The position numbers and the translations under genes are program-made. Below are positions 33,211-43,115 of a stretch of 64,000 nt of DNA, piece after piece; the stretch's first letter is position 1, and every line of letters starts with the position of its first letter. Location of the stretch: NCBI RefSeq assembly GCF_017573505.1, contig NZ_JAGEOJ010000014.1, positions 186,001 through 250,000 of the forward strand, given 5' to 3'. Below the pieces are notes generated by a model. That model saw only the letters and a list, made by a program, of their open reading frames with translations, had not been told where the DNA came from and did no database searches. Source of the DNA: Actinomadura barringtoniae. GTDB taxonomy: Bacteria; Actinomycetota; Actinomycetes; Streptosporangiales; Streptosporangiaceae.

Positions 33211-35076
33211 ATGCGTCATCCCTACCTGGGCGCGAGCCTGCTCTCAATCGCCCTCGCAACCCCTGCCTTCGCGTTCGCAACCCCCGCCCTCGCGGCCGTA
33301 CCCGCCCACGCCTACGCACCCGCTCACGCCGCCGCACCCGCTCATGCGGAGGCTGTCGGCTGTACCGACCCCATCAAGCCCGCCTCGGTGATGAAGATCG
33401 AGGCGTGCGACACCCCTGAACGGATCGTCGAGAAGGCCGCCCACATCGTTCCGCGCAAGGGCCAGCTCGACTGGCAGCGCAAGGAACTCACCACGTTCAC
33501 CCACTTCGGCATGAACACCTTCACCAACCGGGAATGGGGCTCGGGCGCCGAGGACGAGGCCACGTTCGCCCCCAAGAGCCTCGACGTGGACCAGTGGATG
33601 CGCGCCTATAAGGCCGCCGGTGCCAAGCAGGCGATGTTCACGGTCAAGCACCACGACGGCTTCGTCCTCTACCCGACCCGCTACAGCAACCACTCGGTCA
33701 TCGCCAGCCCCTGGTGGGTCCGTACGCAGCAGTGCAGTCCGCAGCAGGCGGCCAAGGTCAAGGCCGCCCGTTCCAAGGCAGCCTCCTCCAGGGGAACGGA
33801 CGCCTCGGCCTATTGGCAGTCCCGTGCCGCAGGGTGCGAGAACCAGGCGGGCGACATCCTGGGCGACTACGTGCGTGCCGCTCGCAAGGCGGGCCTCAGG
33901 GTCGGCGTCTACATTTCACCCGCCGACGGCTCCGAACTGCCGCACGCCTGGCATCGCGACTGGGTGAAGAAGGTCGTGGCCAAGCACGACGCGGGCAAGC
34001 CCCTCAGCATCGAGGAACAGGCCACCTACGACGACCGCGACCGTGACCCGGGCGGCATGGGCCGCTACGGGAGCGGCAGCGCCATCGTCGACCGTACGAT
34101 CCCGACGCTGGTGAAGAACGACGACCGTGCGCGGGCCGTGGCCAAGGGCAAGCTTCCGTCCTTCAAGGTGAAGACCGACGACTACAACGCCTACTACCTC
34201 AACCAGATCTACGAGCTCTTCACCCAATACGGGCCGATCGACGAGCTCTGGCTGGACGGCGCCAACCCCTGGTCGGGAGAGGGAATCACCGAGAAGTACG
34301 ACTTCACCGCCTGGTTCGACCTGATCCACAAGCTGTCCCCGAACACGGTCGTCTTCGGCGGCCCGCAGGGCATCCGCTGGATCGGCAACGAGCGCGGCGT
34401 CGCCCGCCCGACCGAGTGGAGCGTCACGCCCGCGACCGCCGACCCGAACAGCTACCACAACGAGTGGCTGCTGCCCGAGGGCGCGTCCGTGGACGACATC
34501 GGCTCGCGAGCCAAGATCACCGCCCCGGCCGCCAAGTACCTGCAGTGGTTCCCGGGCGAGGCGGACGTGTCGCAGCGCCCCGGCTGGTTCTTCCACCCCG
34601 ACGAGAAGCCCAAGACCCCTGCTCAGCTGGTCAGCCTGTACGACCAGTCCGTCGGCCGGAACGCCTCCCTGCTGCTGAACGTTCCGCCCGCGACCGACGG
34701 CCGGGTCGCCGACGAGGACGTGGCGAGCCTGACCTCGTTCGGCACGGCCATCCGGGAGACCTACCGCCGCGACCTGGCCGCCGGCGCGCGCCAGAAGCCG
34801 GGCGGGGTGTACGAGCTGAGCAAGGCACGTACGTTCGACCGCATCCGCCTCGGCGAGGACATCAGCCGAGGCCAGCACGTCGAGGGCTTCACGATCGAGG
34901 CCTGGGACGGCACGTCCTGGAAGCAGATCACGCAGGGCACGACCATCGGCCACAGCCGCATCCTCGCCCTGCCCGCGCCGGTCACCGCCGACAAGCTCCG
35001 CGTCACGGTCACGCAGACCCGCGCCACCCCGTACATCAGCACGTTCGGCCTCTACAGAACCGCCGACCCGCGCTGA
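33211..35076 (+). CDS. Secreted GH29 alpha-L-fucosidase
   Basis: 621 residues. A Sec signal peptide is followed by an Ala/His/Pro linker with short repeats (PAHAYAPAHAAAPAHAE). The GH29 catalytic domain shows WQRKELTTFTHFGMNTF, FTVKHHDGFVLYPTRYSNHSV and DELWLDGANPW, where D349 is the predicted nucleophile. The C-terminal part (about 515-620: FDRIRLGEDISRGQHVEGFTIEAWDGTSWKQI) is an F5/8-type carbohydrate-binding domain. It releases L-fucose from fucosylated glycans outside the cell for the importer at 25061-28634. Ribosome site GAAGAGGAG. The gene is followed by a terminator at 35147. Confidence 0.95.
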   Translation: MRHPYLGASLLSIALATPAFAFATPALAAVPAHAYAPAHAAAPAHAEAVGCTDPIKPASVMKIEACDTPERIVEKAAHIVPRKGQLDWQRKELTTFTHFGMNTFTNREWGSGAEDEATFAPKSLDVDQWMRAYKAAGAKQAMFTVKHHDGFVLYPTRYSNHSVIASPWWVRTQQCSPQQAAKVKAARSKAASSRGTDASAYWQSRAAGCENQAGDILGDYVRAARKAGLRVGVYISPADGSELPHAWHRDWVKKVVAKHDAGKPLSIEEQATYDDRDRDPGGMGRYGSGSAIVDRTIPTLVKNDDRARAVAKGKLPSFKVKTDDYNAYYLNQIYELFTQYGPIDELWLDGANPWSGEGITEKYDFTAWFDLIHKLSPNTVVFGGPQGIRWIGNERGVARPTEWSVTPATADPNSYHNEWLLPEGASVDDIGSRAKITAPAAKYLQWFPGEADVSQRPGWFFHPDEKPKTPAQLVSLYDQSVGRNASLLLNVPPATDGRVADEDVASLTSFGTAIRETYRRDLAAGARQKPGGVYELSKARTFDRIRLGEDISRGQHVEGFTIEAWDGTSWKQITQGTTIGHSRILALPAPVTADKLRVTVTQTRATPYISTFGLYRTADPR

Positions 35077-35146
35077 CGGGACGGTGCCGCGGGTGCCGTG
35101 GTGACGGCGCTCTGACGACGGCGCTCTGATGAGGGCGCTCTAATGA

Positions 35147-35188
35147 GGGCGGCCGTCCGACTGCCGAACCGGTGTTGGACGGCCGCCC
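35147..35188 (+). terminator. Terminator after the fucosidase gene
   Basis: GGGCGGCCGTCC (35147-35158) pairs perfectly with GGACGGCCGCCC (35177-35188) around an 18-nt loop, 70 bp after the fucosidase stop. Before it, 35100-35146 holds three imperfect copies of a GACGGCGCTCTGA-type repeat. This would close the long fucose operon. Confidence 0.65.
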
Positions 35189-35332
35189 GCGGGGTCAGGT
35201 TCGACCCCCGCGGGGTGGTGGCGCAACGTGGCCAACCGGCTCTCGATCGCGAACAACCGCAGGTCAACGGGCCTCTAATCCGTACGTAACAGCACGGAGC
35301 AAGGACAGAGACCCGAGACCTGAAGGAGCACG

Positions 35333-35887
35333 ATGAACCTCAAGAGGATCGCGATCGCCGGTCTGGCCACAGCGGGGATCGTGGCGGGCGGAGCGATGCT
35401 GAGCTCCTCGCCCGCGTCCGCCGACACCGTCCCCGCCGACCCGGCCTACGGGTCCTGGCCCGTGCTGAAGCAGGGCCAGACGAGCGAGAACGTGCGGGCG
35501 CTGCAATGGTTCCTCAACTGCGAGACCTTCAAGGTCAAGACTCCGTCGCACTTCGGCCCCGCCACCTACGCCCAGGTGAAGAACTTCCAGGCGCACGCCG
35601 AGATGAGCGACGTGCCGGACGGCAACGTCGGCGCCCACACCTGGCTCGCGCTCGTGGAGAAGTTCCCCAAGCCCATGGACTACGGCAACCGCAACGACTG
35701 CGTGAAGGCCGTCCAGGTCCTGCTCAACAAGTGGCGCTACAACGATGACCTGCCCATCACCGGCTACCACGGCGACCGCACGAAGAACAAGATGCTCCGA
35801 TTCCAGGACGCGCACGGCCTGCCCGCCACCGGCAAGGTCGACACCCGGACGCTCCACAAGCTGATCTCAACGCCCGCCGGAAAGTAG
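35333..35887 (+). CDS. Secreted peptidoglycan-binding protein (two PG_binding_1 repeats)
   Basis: 184 residues. The Sec signal peptide ends at SPASADT. Two peptidoglycan_binding_1-like repeats follow: WPVLKQGQTSENVRALQWFLNCETFKV and, after KPMDYGNRNDCVKAVQVLLNKW, TGYHGDRTKNKMLRFQDAHGLPATGKVDTRTLHKL. There is no catalytic domain, so it is a stand-alone wall-binding protein. Two Cys (NCETF and NDCVK) could form a disulfide. Ribosome site GAAGGAG upstream of ATG 35333. Confidence 0.9.
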   Translation: MNLKRIAIAGLATAGIVAGGAMLSSSPASADTVPADPAYGSWPVLKQGQTSENVRALQWFLNCETFKVKTPSHFGPATYAQVKNFQAHAEMSDVPDGNVGAHTWLALVEKFPKPMDYGNRNDCVKAVQVLLNKWRYNDDLPITGYHGDRTKNKMLRFQDAHGLPATGKVDTRTLHKLISTPAGK

Positions 35888-35890
35888 CCC

Positions 35891-35995
35891 GAACGAGCAA
35901 TGGCCAGAAGGGCTATAGCCAAAAGGGCAGTAGCCGAAAGAGCAATAGCCGAACGGGCAATAGCCGAAAGTGTCATAGGCCAACGAGCAATTGCC
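35891..35995. repeat. 15-bp tandem repeat array, 7 units
   Basis: Seven consecutive 15-bp units of consensus GAACGGGCAATAGCC run from 35891 to 35995, beginning 3 bp after the stop of the peptidoglycan-binding gene. Units differ by 1-5 bases. The period would give AERAI pentapeptides in one frame, but there is no start with a ribosome site, so I treat it as non-coding. Confidence 0.9.
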
Positions 35996-36093
35996 GATCC
36001 GAAGCGATCTGAATTAGTATCCGGCGTTCCGAGACCAGCGGCTCCACCTCAACGGCGAGGCGGGGCCGCTCCGCATTTTCTGGACGAACGCAA

Positions 36094-36129
36094 GCGGGAC
36101 CCATGGCCGGAAGGCGCCATGGGTCCCGC
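36094..36129 (-). terminator. Terminator of the serine protease gene (bidirectional)
   Basis: GCGGGACCCATGG (36094-36106) and CCATGGGTCCCGC (36117-36129) form a perfect 13-bp stem with a 10-nt loop, 22 bp beyond the protease stop codon. The symmetrical stem can also stop transcription arriving from the peptidoglycan-binding gene on the other strand. Confidence 0.8.
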
Positions 36130-36151
36130 GGTTTTCCAGGAGTATTGGTAT

Positions 36152-37231
36152 TTACACGCCGTCGGCGTAGTTGTAGAGGTTCCATACGTCGTTACTGAAG
36201 TACGGGCTCCAGAGCGTGGTCCGGCCGTTGTTGGTCGTACTGGAGGTGCCGTTGATGTAGCCGAGCAGGGTCGAATTGCTGTATCCGAAGAGCCACGGGC
36301 CGCCGCTCACGCCTCGCGTGAGGGGGCAGGCCATGGCGATGCGGCTGCCCGAGGCGTAGGTCGTTCCCTGGCAGTAGTACTGCCAGTCGCCCGGGTAGGG
36401 CGCCTCGGCCGGGTAGCCGATGATGGTCATCGCGCGGGACGTGGACTGGCCGGTCTGGATGCCGTTCCCGCCCACACGGTTGACGATGTGGACGCCGCTG
36501 AGGTCGTTGGCCTTCACGAAGCCGACGTCATAGTTGAGGTCGCTGCTGTTGGCCCAGCCGTTGAACGTGACCAGGCGGTAGGCGCTCCACGTTCCGTAGG
36601 GCCGGTTGCCGTGGTCGTAGTAGGGGACGAACGTCCAATTCTGGTGCCAGGTGCCGCCCGACCCGTGGTGCACGCAGTGCCCTGCGGTGCTGATCAGGCG
36701 CTTGGAGTTGCTGTTGACCGTGCCCGCCGAGCAGACGTAGTTGAGGCCGTCGGTGGCGTCGCGGAAGAACACCTTGCCCACGGTGGGGCTTGCGGTGACG
36801 GCCGCGGCGGTGCTGGCGGTACCGGTCCGCTGCCTGGTCGCGGCCTTGCGCGGCTTGGCCGTACCGGCGGAGGGCGCGACCTTGTGCAGCGCGCCGGTCA
36901 GGGCGTTCGTGCGCGCACGAGGCGCGGCCGCGCCCTTGGCGGCGTCGTCGAGCGGGATCGCCGCCCGCATCCGCGCCGGCGTCCAGTACGCCTTCATCGC
37001 GGCGTCCCGCGAAATGTGCTTGGTATTGATCGCCTTTTGAACGTCGGCGCTCACCGGCGCGGACACCGTGATCGTGGCACCGGGATTCGCCGGTGCCGCT
37101 GCGGGTGAGGAGGCGGCAGAGGTGGCGGCGGAGGCCTGGGAAATGCCGCCGGTAAGCGTCGCGGCGGCCATTGATCCGGCGGCGAACCCACCGATCAAAA
37201 GCCGCCGCAGTGCGCCATGTTCGAGACGCAT
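36152..37231 (-). CDS. Secreted trypsin-like serine peptidase (V8/chymotrypsin fold)
   Basis: 359 residues from ATG 37231, which follows a GGAAAGG ribosome site and starts a Sec signal peptide (MRLEHGALRRLLIGGFAAG). A pro-region rich in Ala/Arg extends to about residue 140. The catalytic triad is visible: His in ISTAGHCVHHG, Asp in DLNYDVGFVKAN and Ser in GVSGGPWLFGY. Four Cys fit two disulfides. This resembles the actinomycete trypsin-like peptidases related to Glu-specific V8 enzymes. Monocistronic, with its own terminator. Confidence 0.9.
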   Translation of the reverse strand: MRLEHGALRRLLIGGFAAGSMAAATLTGGISQASAATSAASSPAAAPANPGATITVSAPVSADVQKAINTKHISRDAAMKAYWTPARMRAAIPLDDAAKGAAAPRARTNALTGALHKVAPSAGTAKPRKAATRQRTGTASTAAAVTASPTVGKVFFRDATDGLNYVCSAGTVNSNSKRLISTAGHCVHHGSGGTWHQNWTFVPYYDHGNRPYGTWSAYRLVTFNGWANSSDLNYDVGFVKANDLSGVHIVNRVGGNGIQTGQSTSRAMTIIGYPAEAPYPGDWQYYCQGTTYASGSRIAMACPLTRGVSGGPWLFGYSNSTLLGYINGTSSTTNNGRTTLWSPYFSNDVWNLYNYADGV

Positions 37232-37233
37232 GT

Positions 37234-37251
37234 CACAACCTTTCCGTTGTG
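37234..37251 (-). promoter_or_regulatory. Ribosome site presented in a hairpin loop (protease gene)
   Basis: In the mRNA, CACAAC and GTTGTG pair to form a 6-bp stem whose loop is GGAAAG, the core of the Shine-Dalgarno, ending 2 nt before the ATG at 37231. The structure could expose or modulate ribosome binding of the protease mRNA. Confidence 0.45.
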
Positions 37252-37524
37252 CGGGGGGAGTGTGTGCGTCGCCAAGCATGTGCTGATTTGCCGGAATTAA
37301 TCCATAGCCCCGTCCGGCCTCGGCCTCATGCGATCTGGTTCTGGCCGCAAAACAAGACGTAGGCGCGCCTATCGCTCACTTGAACGCGACAGATCGCCGG
37401 AAATCCGGTCTCTTCAGGCCTTGACCGCGCCGGATTCCCAGTGCCATTCATGATCCGTTCATGGAGTTATCCACAGAATGTGGTTCTGGTGCGGGGTGTC
37501 GGTGGGGGCTGATAGCAAGGAGGC

Positions 37525-39624
<2,100 letters not shown>

Positions 39625-39656
39625 CAAGGCCCCAGCACCCAAACCCGTTGATCCAC

Positions 39657-40568
39657 ATGACCCACACCGAAACCGAGATCACCGCAGACCTGGTACGAGA
39701 CCTGCTGCGCGACCAGCACCCCGATTTGGCCGACCGCCCCGTCAGACTCGGCGCCCGCGGCTGGGACAACCAGCTATGGCGACTCGGTGACGACCTGGCC
39801 GTCCGGCTGCCCTGGGCAACCCAGTCCGCGGACGAGCTCCTGCTCAAAGAACACACCTGGCTGCCCACCCTCGCCCCGCGCCTCCCGCTCCCGATCCCCG
39901 TCCCGCAACGCCTGGGCGAGCCCTCCCCACGATTCCCGCGCCCCTGGCTGATCACCACCTGGGTCCCCGGAGACCCCGCAGACCAAGTCCCCTCCAGCCA
40001 CCCCAACTCGGCGACCGTCCTGGCCGCCTTCCTCACCGCACTCCACCAACCCGCCCCCGACCAAGCCCCCGCCAGCCACGACCGCGGAGGCCCGCTAGCC
40101 GCCCACTCCCACGGCTTCGCCATGCAACTAGCCGAGGCCACCGACCGAGGCCTCATCCCCGACCTACCCGCCGTCCGCGCAGTCTGGGAGGACGCCGTAG
40201 CCGCCCCCACCTGGACCGGCCCACCCCTCTGGGTCCACGGCGATCTGCACCCCGCCAACGTCCTCACCACCAACGGCACCATCTCCGGCGTAGTCGACTT
40301 CGGCGCCCTCTTCGCCGGCGACCCGTCCATCGACCTGGCCGCCGCCTGGACCCTCCTCCCAGACGAGACCCGAGAAGCCTTCCACGCCGCCTACCAGCCA
40401 CCCCCAGACCCCGCTATCCTGCGCCGAGCCCGAGGCTGGGCAGCAGGCCGAGCCCTAGCCGGCATCCTCATCGGCGAAGCCGGCCGCCAAGGCCGCCCCG
40501 GCGGCAAACCCACCTGGGGCCCACCCGCCCAAGCCGCCCTCCACCGCCTCACCACAACCAACCCCTAA
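39657..40568 (+). CDS. APH-family (aminoglycoside phosphotransferase-like) kinase
   Basis: 303 residues. Kinase-like signatures: an N-lobe with GWDNQLWRLGDDLAVRLPW, the catalytic loop WVHGDLHPANVL and the Mg-binding motif VVDFGALFAGDPSIDLAAAW. The order and spacing match the APH/choline-kinase superfamily, whose members phosphorylate antibiotics, sugars or macrolides; resistance cannot be claimed from sequence. ATG 39657 is chosen, but TTG 39648 is in frame with no intervening stop. It lies 32 bp after recQ and may be cotranscribed with it. Confidence 0.87.
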   Translation: MTHTETEITADLVRDLLRDQHPDLADRPVRLGARGWDNQLWRLGDDLAVRLPWATQSADELLLKEHTWLPTLAPRLPLPIPVPQRLGEPSPRFPRPWLITTWVPGDPADQVPSSHPNSATVLAAFLTALHQPAPDQAPASHDRGGPLAAHSHGFAMQLAEATDRGLIPDLPAVRAVWEDAVAAPTWTGPPLWVHGDLHPANVLTTNGTISGVVDFGALFAGDPSIDLAAAWTLLPDETREAFHAAYQPPPDPAILRRARGWAAGRALAGILIGEAGRQGRPGGKPTWGPPAQAALHRLTTTNP

Positions 40569-40615
40569 CCCACTCGCCCCCTCCACCCCACCCCCTCCAC
40601 CCCGCCCAAACCGCG

Positions 40616-40950
40616 CCGGCCCCTGACCGTCCCGGGCCCTGATCGTCCCGGGCCCCGACCGCGCCGGGCCCTGATCGTCCCGGGCCCCGACCGCGCCGGG
40701 CCCTGATCGTCCCGGGCCCCGACCGCGCCGGGCCCTGATCGTCCCGGGCCTCGACCGCGCCGGGCCCTGATCGTCCCGGGCCTCGACCGCGCCGGGCCCT
40801 GATCGTCCCGGGCCTCGACCACGCCGGGCCCTGATCGTCCCGGGCCTCGACCACGCCGGGCCCTGATCGTCCCGGGCCTCGACCACGCCGGGCCCTGATC
40901 GTCCCGGGCCTCGACCGCGTCGGGTCCTGATCGTCCCGGGCCTCGACCAC
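40616..40950. repeat. 32-bp GC-rich tandem array (about 10 units)
   Basis: Beginning around 40616, the sequence repeats with a 32-bp period made of two related 16-bp halves, GGGCCCTGATCGTCCC and GGGCCYCGACCRCGCC. GGGCCCTG starts at 40634, 40666, 40698, 40730 and every 32 bp to about 40890, with a degenerate last copy at 40922. The period is not a multiple of three, and adjacent units touch with no unique spacer. The halves contain GGGCCC and CCCGGG palindromes, so strong stem-loops can form. It fills the gap between the APH-like gene and a decayed PPOX fragment. Confidence 0.92.
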
Positions 40951-40954
40951 TTCG

Positions 40955-41060
40955 GGCGGTGTGTGCTTCACCACGGGTGGTCAGGAGCGCAAGGCGCGCA
41001 ACCTTGAGCGCAATCCGCGCTGTGTGCTGGCGACGGGCACCAACGCCCTGCATCGCCGGT
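40955..41060 (+). pseudogene. Fragment of a pyridoxamine 5'-phosphate oxidase-like (PPOX) gene
   Basis: About 33 codons encode CFTTGGQERKARNLERNPRC, then VLATGTNALH, which matches the mid-protein FMN-binding motif of F420/FMN-dependent PPOX-class enzymes (FCTGPGERKARNLxxNPxCVLTTG). Nothing before it (the 32-bp array) or after it (LysR 3' end) continues the family. I read it as a remnant left by a rearrangement at the repeat array. Confidence 0.6.
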
Positions 41061-41073
41061 CAGGCAAGGGTGG

Positions 41074-42015
41074 TTATTGGTGGTTCTGGTCTTGGTCGGC
41101 CTGGGGTGTGTTGGCCTCTATGAAGGCTTGGACCATGGGGTTGCGGTTGGCGGTGCGCCAGATGGGGGCGACGATCATGGGGGCCATGCCGGTGAGCGGG
41201 ACGATGGTGATGTCTTGATGCTGGTAGACGTCGGTCAGGCCGTGGAAGGTGATGTGGGCTAGGCGGCCTTCGGCGACGATGGCGATGAGTTCTTCCACGT
41301 AGGGGTCGTGCAGGCGGCGTATCCGGTGCAGGGGGCTGCCCTGGGGCGTGTGCGGCGGGGTCCAGGCGTCGAGGTAGCGGGACATGCGGTCGGTGGCGGA
41401 TCCCGTGCCCGGGAAGAGCAGGGGGTGCTCGGCGAGCTCTTCGATGTCGACGGAGGCTCGGCCCGCGAGAGGGTGTTGCGTTCCGATCAGGATGGCTCTG
41501 GGGACGCTGCGCAACGCGGGGCCGACGGTACAGCCCGGGGCGCGCAGGACGTTCGGATCGCCTGGCGCCCAGGTGACGAAGACGTCCAGGTCTCCTAGGG
41601 CGGGGGTCTGCTGGTCGTGGACGGCCCATGCCGGGCGTACGGACCGGACGACCTGGCAGTGCGGGTGGTGCTGCTGGAACGCTTCGACGAGCTCGGTGCA
41701 GATGGGGCGTGACATGGAGGTGGCGAAGGCCAGCCGCAGCCATGCTGAACGTTGCCGGGCGATCTCGGCCGCCGTGCTCAGGGCGGTCTCCATGCTCAGG
41801 TAGGCCGGTCGCAGGTCGGCGAGCAGCCGTTCACCGAGTGGGGTGAGGTTGACGCGGCGGGTGGAGCGTTCGAACAACGGGGCGCCTATGCGGCGTTCGA
41901 GGCTGCGGACGTTCTGGCTCACCCGGGTCGTGGTCACGTGCAGGCGGGCGGCGGCGCGGCCGAAATGCAGTTCGTCGGCCACTGCCAGGAACGCCTCGAC
42001 CTCCCTGATTTCCAC
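41074..42015 (-). CDS. LysR-family transcriptional regulator
   Basis: 313 residues with an N-terminal LysR HTH (MEIREVEAFLAVADELHFGRAAARLHVTTTRVSQNVRSLERRIG) and a type-2 periplasmic-binding-like effector domain (LRLAFATSMSRPICTELVEAFQQHHP; DVFVTWAPGDPNVL). It is divergent from the SDR at 42175 with about 160 bp between them, so the SDR is the probable target. The C-terminus is Gln/Asn-rich. Confidence 0.9.
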   Translation of the reverse strand: MEIREVEAFLAVADELHFGRAAARLHVTTTRVSQNVRSLERRIGAPLFERSTRRVNLTPLGERLLADLRPAYLSMETALSTAAEIARQRSAWLRLAFATSMSRPICTELVEAFQQHHPHCQVVRSVRPAWAVHDQQTPALGDLDVFVTWAPGDPNVLRAPGCTVGPALRSVPRAILIGTQHPLAGRASVDIEELAEHPLLFPGTGSATDRMSRYLDAWTPPHTPQGSPLHRIRRLHDPYVEELIAIVAEGRLAHITFHGLTDVYQHQDITIVPLTGMAPMIVAPIWRTANRNPMVQAFIEANTPQADQDQNHQ

Positions 42016-42174
42016 TCAGGCAGGCTATCGGCCGTGGCCTTGATTGTGTCGCCTGGCTTCATAATGGCGGCGCCAGTTCGTCGTTGATCGGCTGTCTCGG
42101 CTCGGACCAGTCTTGTGGGCGTCGCCGCTGGCGGCGCAGGGACTGGAGTTCGGAAGAGAAGGCGGGTGTCGTCG

Positions 42175-42924
42175 GTGGCCGACGTACGGGACCTCGAGGG
42201 CAAGGTGGCGTTGGTGGTCGGCGGCAGCCGCAACCAGGGGGCGGCGTTCGCGCGGCTGATCGCCTCGCGCGGTGCGACCACGGTGATCAGCTATGCGAAC
42301 GGGGAGGAGGCCGCCCAGCGGACGCTGGTGGCGTTGAGCAAGCACGATGTGAACGCCGAGGCCGTACGGTCCGACGCCCGGGTGTCGGCGGAGGTGGACA
42401 CGCTGTTCGAGGGGGTGGTGGCCCGGCACGGAAGGCTGGACATCGTCGTTCACACGCCGGGTGCGGTCATCAAGAAGCCGCTGGTCGACTTCACCGACGA
42501 GGACTTCGACCACCTGATCGACCTCAACACCCGGTCGGCGTTCAACACGCTGCGCGCCACCGCCCGGCACATCGCCGACGGCGGCCGGTACGTGGTGCTG
42601 TCCACGACGCTCACCGCGATCATGACCGGCCCGTACGGGCTGTACTCGGGGTCCAAAGCCGCGGTGGAGCGCATGGTGCTGGCCGCCGGCAAGGAGCTGG
42701 GGGCGCGTGGCATCACGGTCAACGCCGTCGCGCCCGGGCCGGTAGACGACGACTTCTACCGAGCGGCCGAGACGCCGGAGTCCATCGCGGCCGCCACGCA
42801 CCACAGCCCGCGCGACCGGCTCGGTCACCCGGGCGACATCGCCCCCGTGGTCGGCTGGCTGATCAGCGACGAGGCCGGCTGGGTCTCCGGTCAGACCGTA
42901 CGCGCCAACGGCGCCATGTTCTGA
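42175..42924 (+). CDS. Short-chain dehydrogenase/reductase
   Basis: 249 residues from GTG 42175 (GTG 42166 is an alternative; GGAAGAGAAGG lies just upstream). The nucleotide loop is the variant VGGSRNQGAAFARLIA in place of TGxxxGIG. Catalytic Ser is in VLSTTLTA and Tyr/Lys in LYSGSKAAVE. The C-terminal SDR motif is DEAGWVSGQTVRANGAMF. Similar to 3-oxoacyl-ACP-reductase-like SDRs paired with LysR regulators in Streptomyces-type genomes. Substrate unknown. Confidence 0.88.
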   Translation: MADVRDLEGKVALVVGGSRNQGAAFARLIASRGATTVISYANGEEAAQRTLVALSKHDVNAEAVRSDARVSAEVDTLFEGVVARHGRLDIVVHTPGAVIKKPLVDFTDEDFDHLIDLNTRSAFNTLRATARHIADGGRYVVLSTTLTAIMTGPYGLYSGSKAAVERMVLAAGKELGARGITVNAVAPGPVDDDFYRAAETPESIAAATHHSPRDRLGHPGDIAPVVGWLISDEAGWVSGQTVRANGAMF

Positions 42925-43115
42925 GCTCGTTCTCCAGCCCGTTCTGCGACGGAGTGCCGACCGTCCGCACGAGCCTCAGGTAGCGCATCGGCGGGGGAGA
43001 TGCTGCCGCGCGTGACGCTATCTCGTTGATCGTCCGGGGGTGGCCAGGCTGTGGAGTTCCAGGCCTCTGCCCTGCGACATTTGCGACTGAGGGGCACGGG
43101 TTGCGGGAGGCGCAG

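Noticed and set aside
21718..35076. Rhamnose rather than fucose locus (because of the RhaM-family mutarotase)
   Set aside because: Fuconate dehydratase and GH29 fucosidase are fucose-specific, and RhaM-family mutarotases occur in fucose operons.
35900..37108. Long plus-strand ORF starting in the 15-bp repeat and reading through the protease gene
   Set aside because: It is antisense to a well-supported protease with a complete catalytic triad, and its sequence is low-complexity.
39657..40568. Dedicated antibiotic-resistance gene
   Set aside because: APH-fold motifs alone do not show resistance; many actinomycete members have other substrates.
40616..40950. Possible CRISPR array
   Set aside because: Units are contiguous with no unique spacers, the period divides into two related 16-mers, and no cas gene is present.
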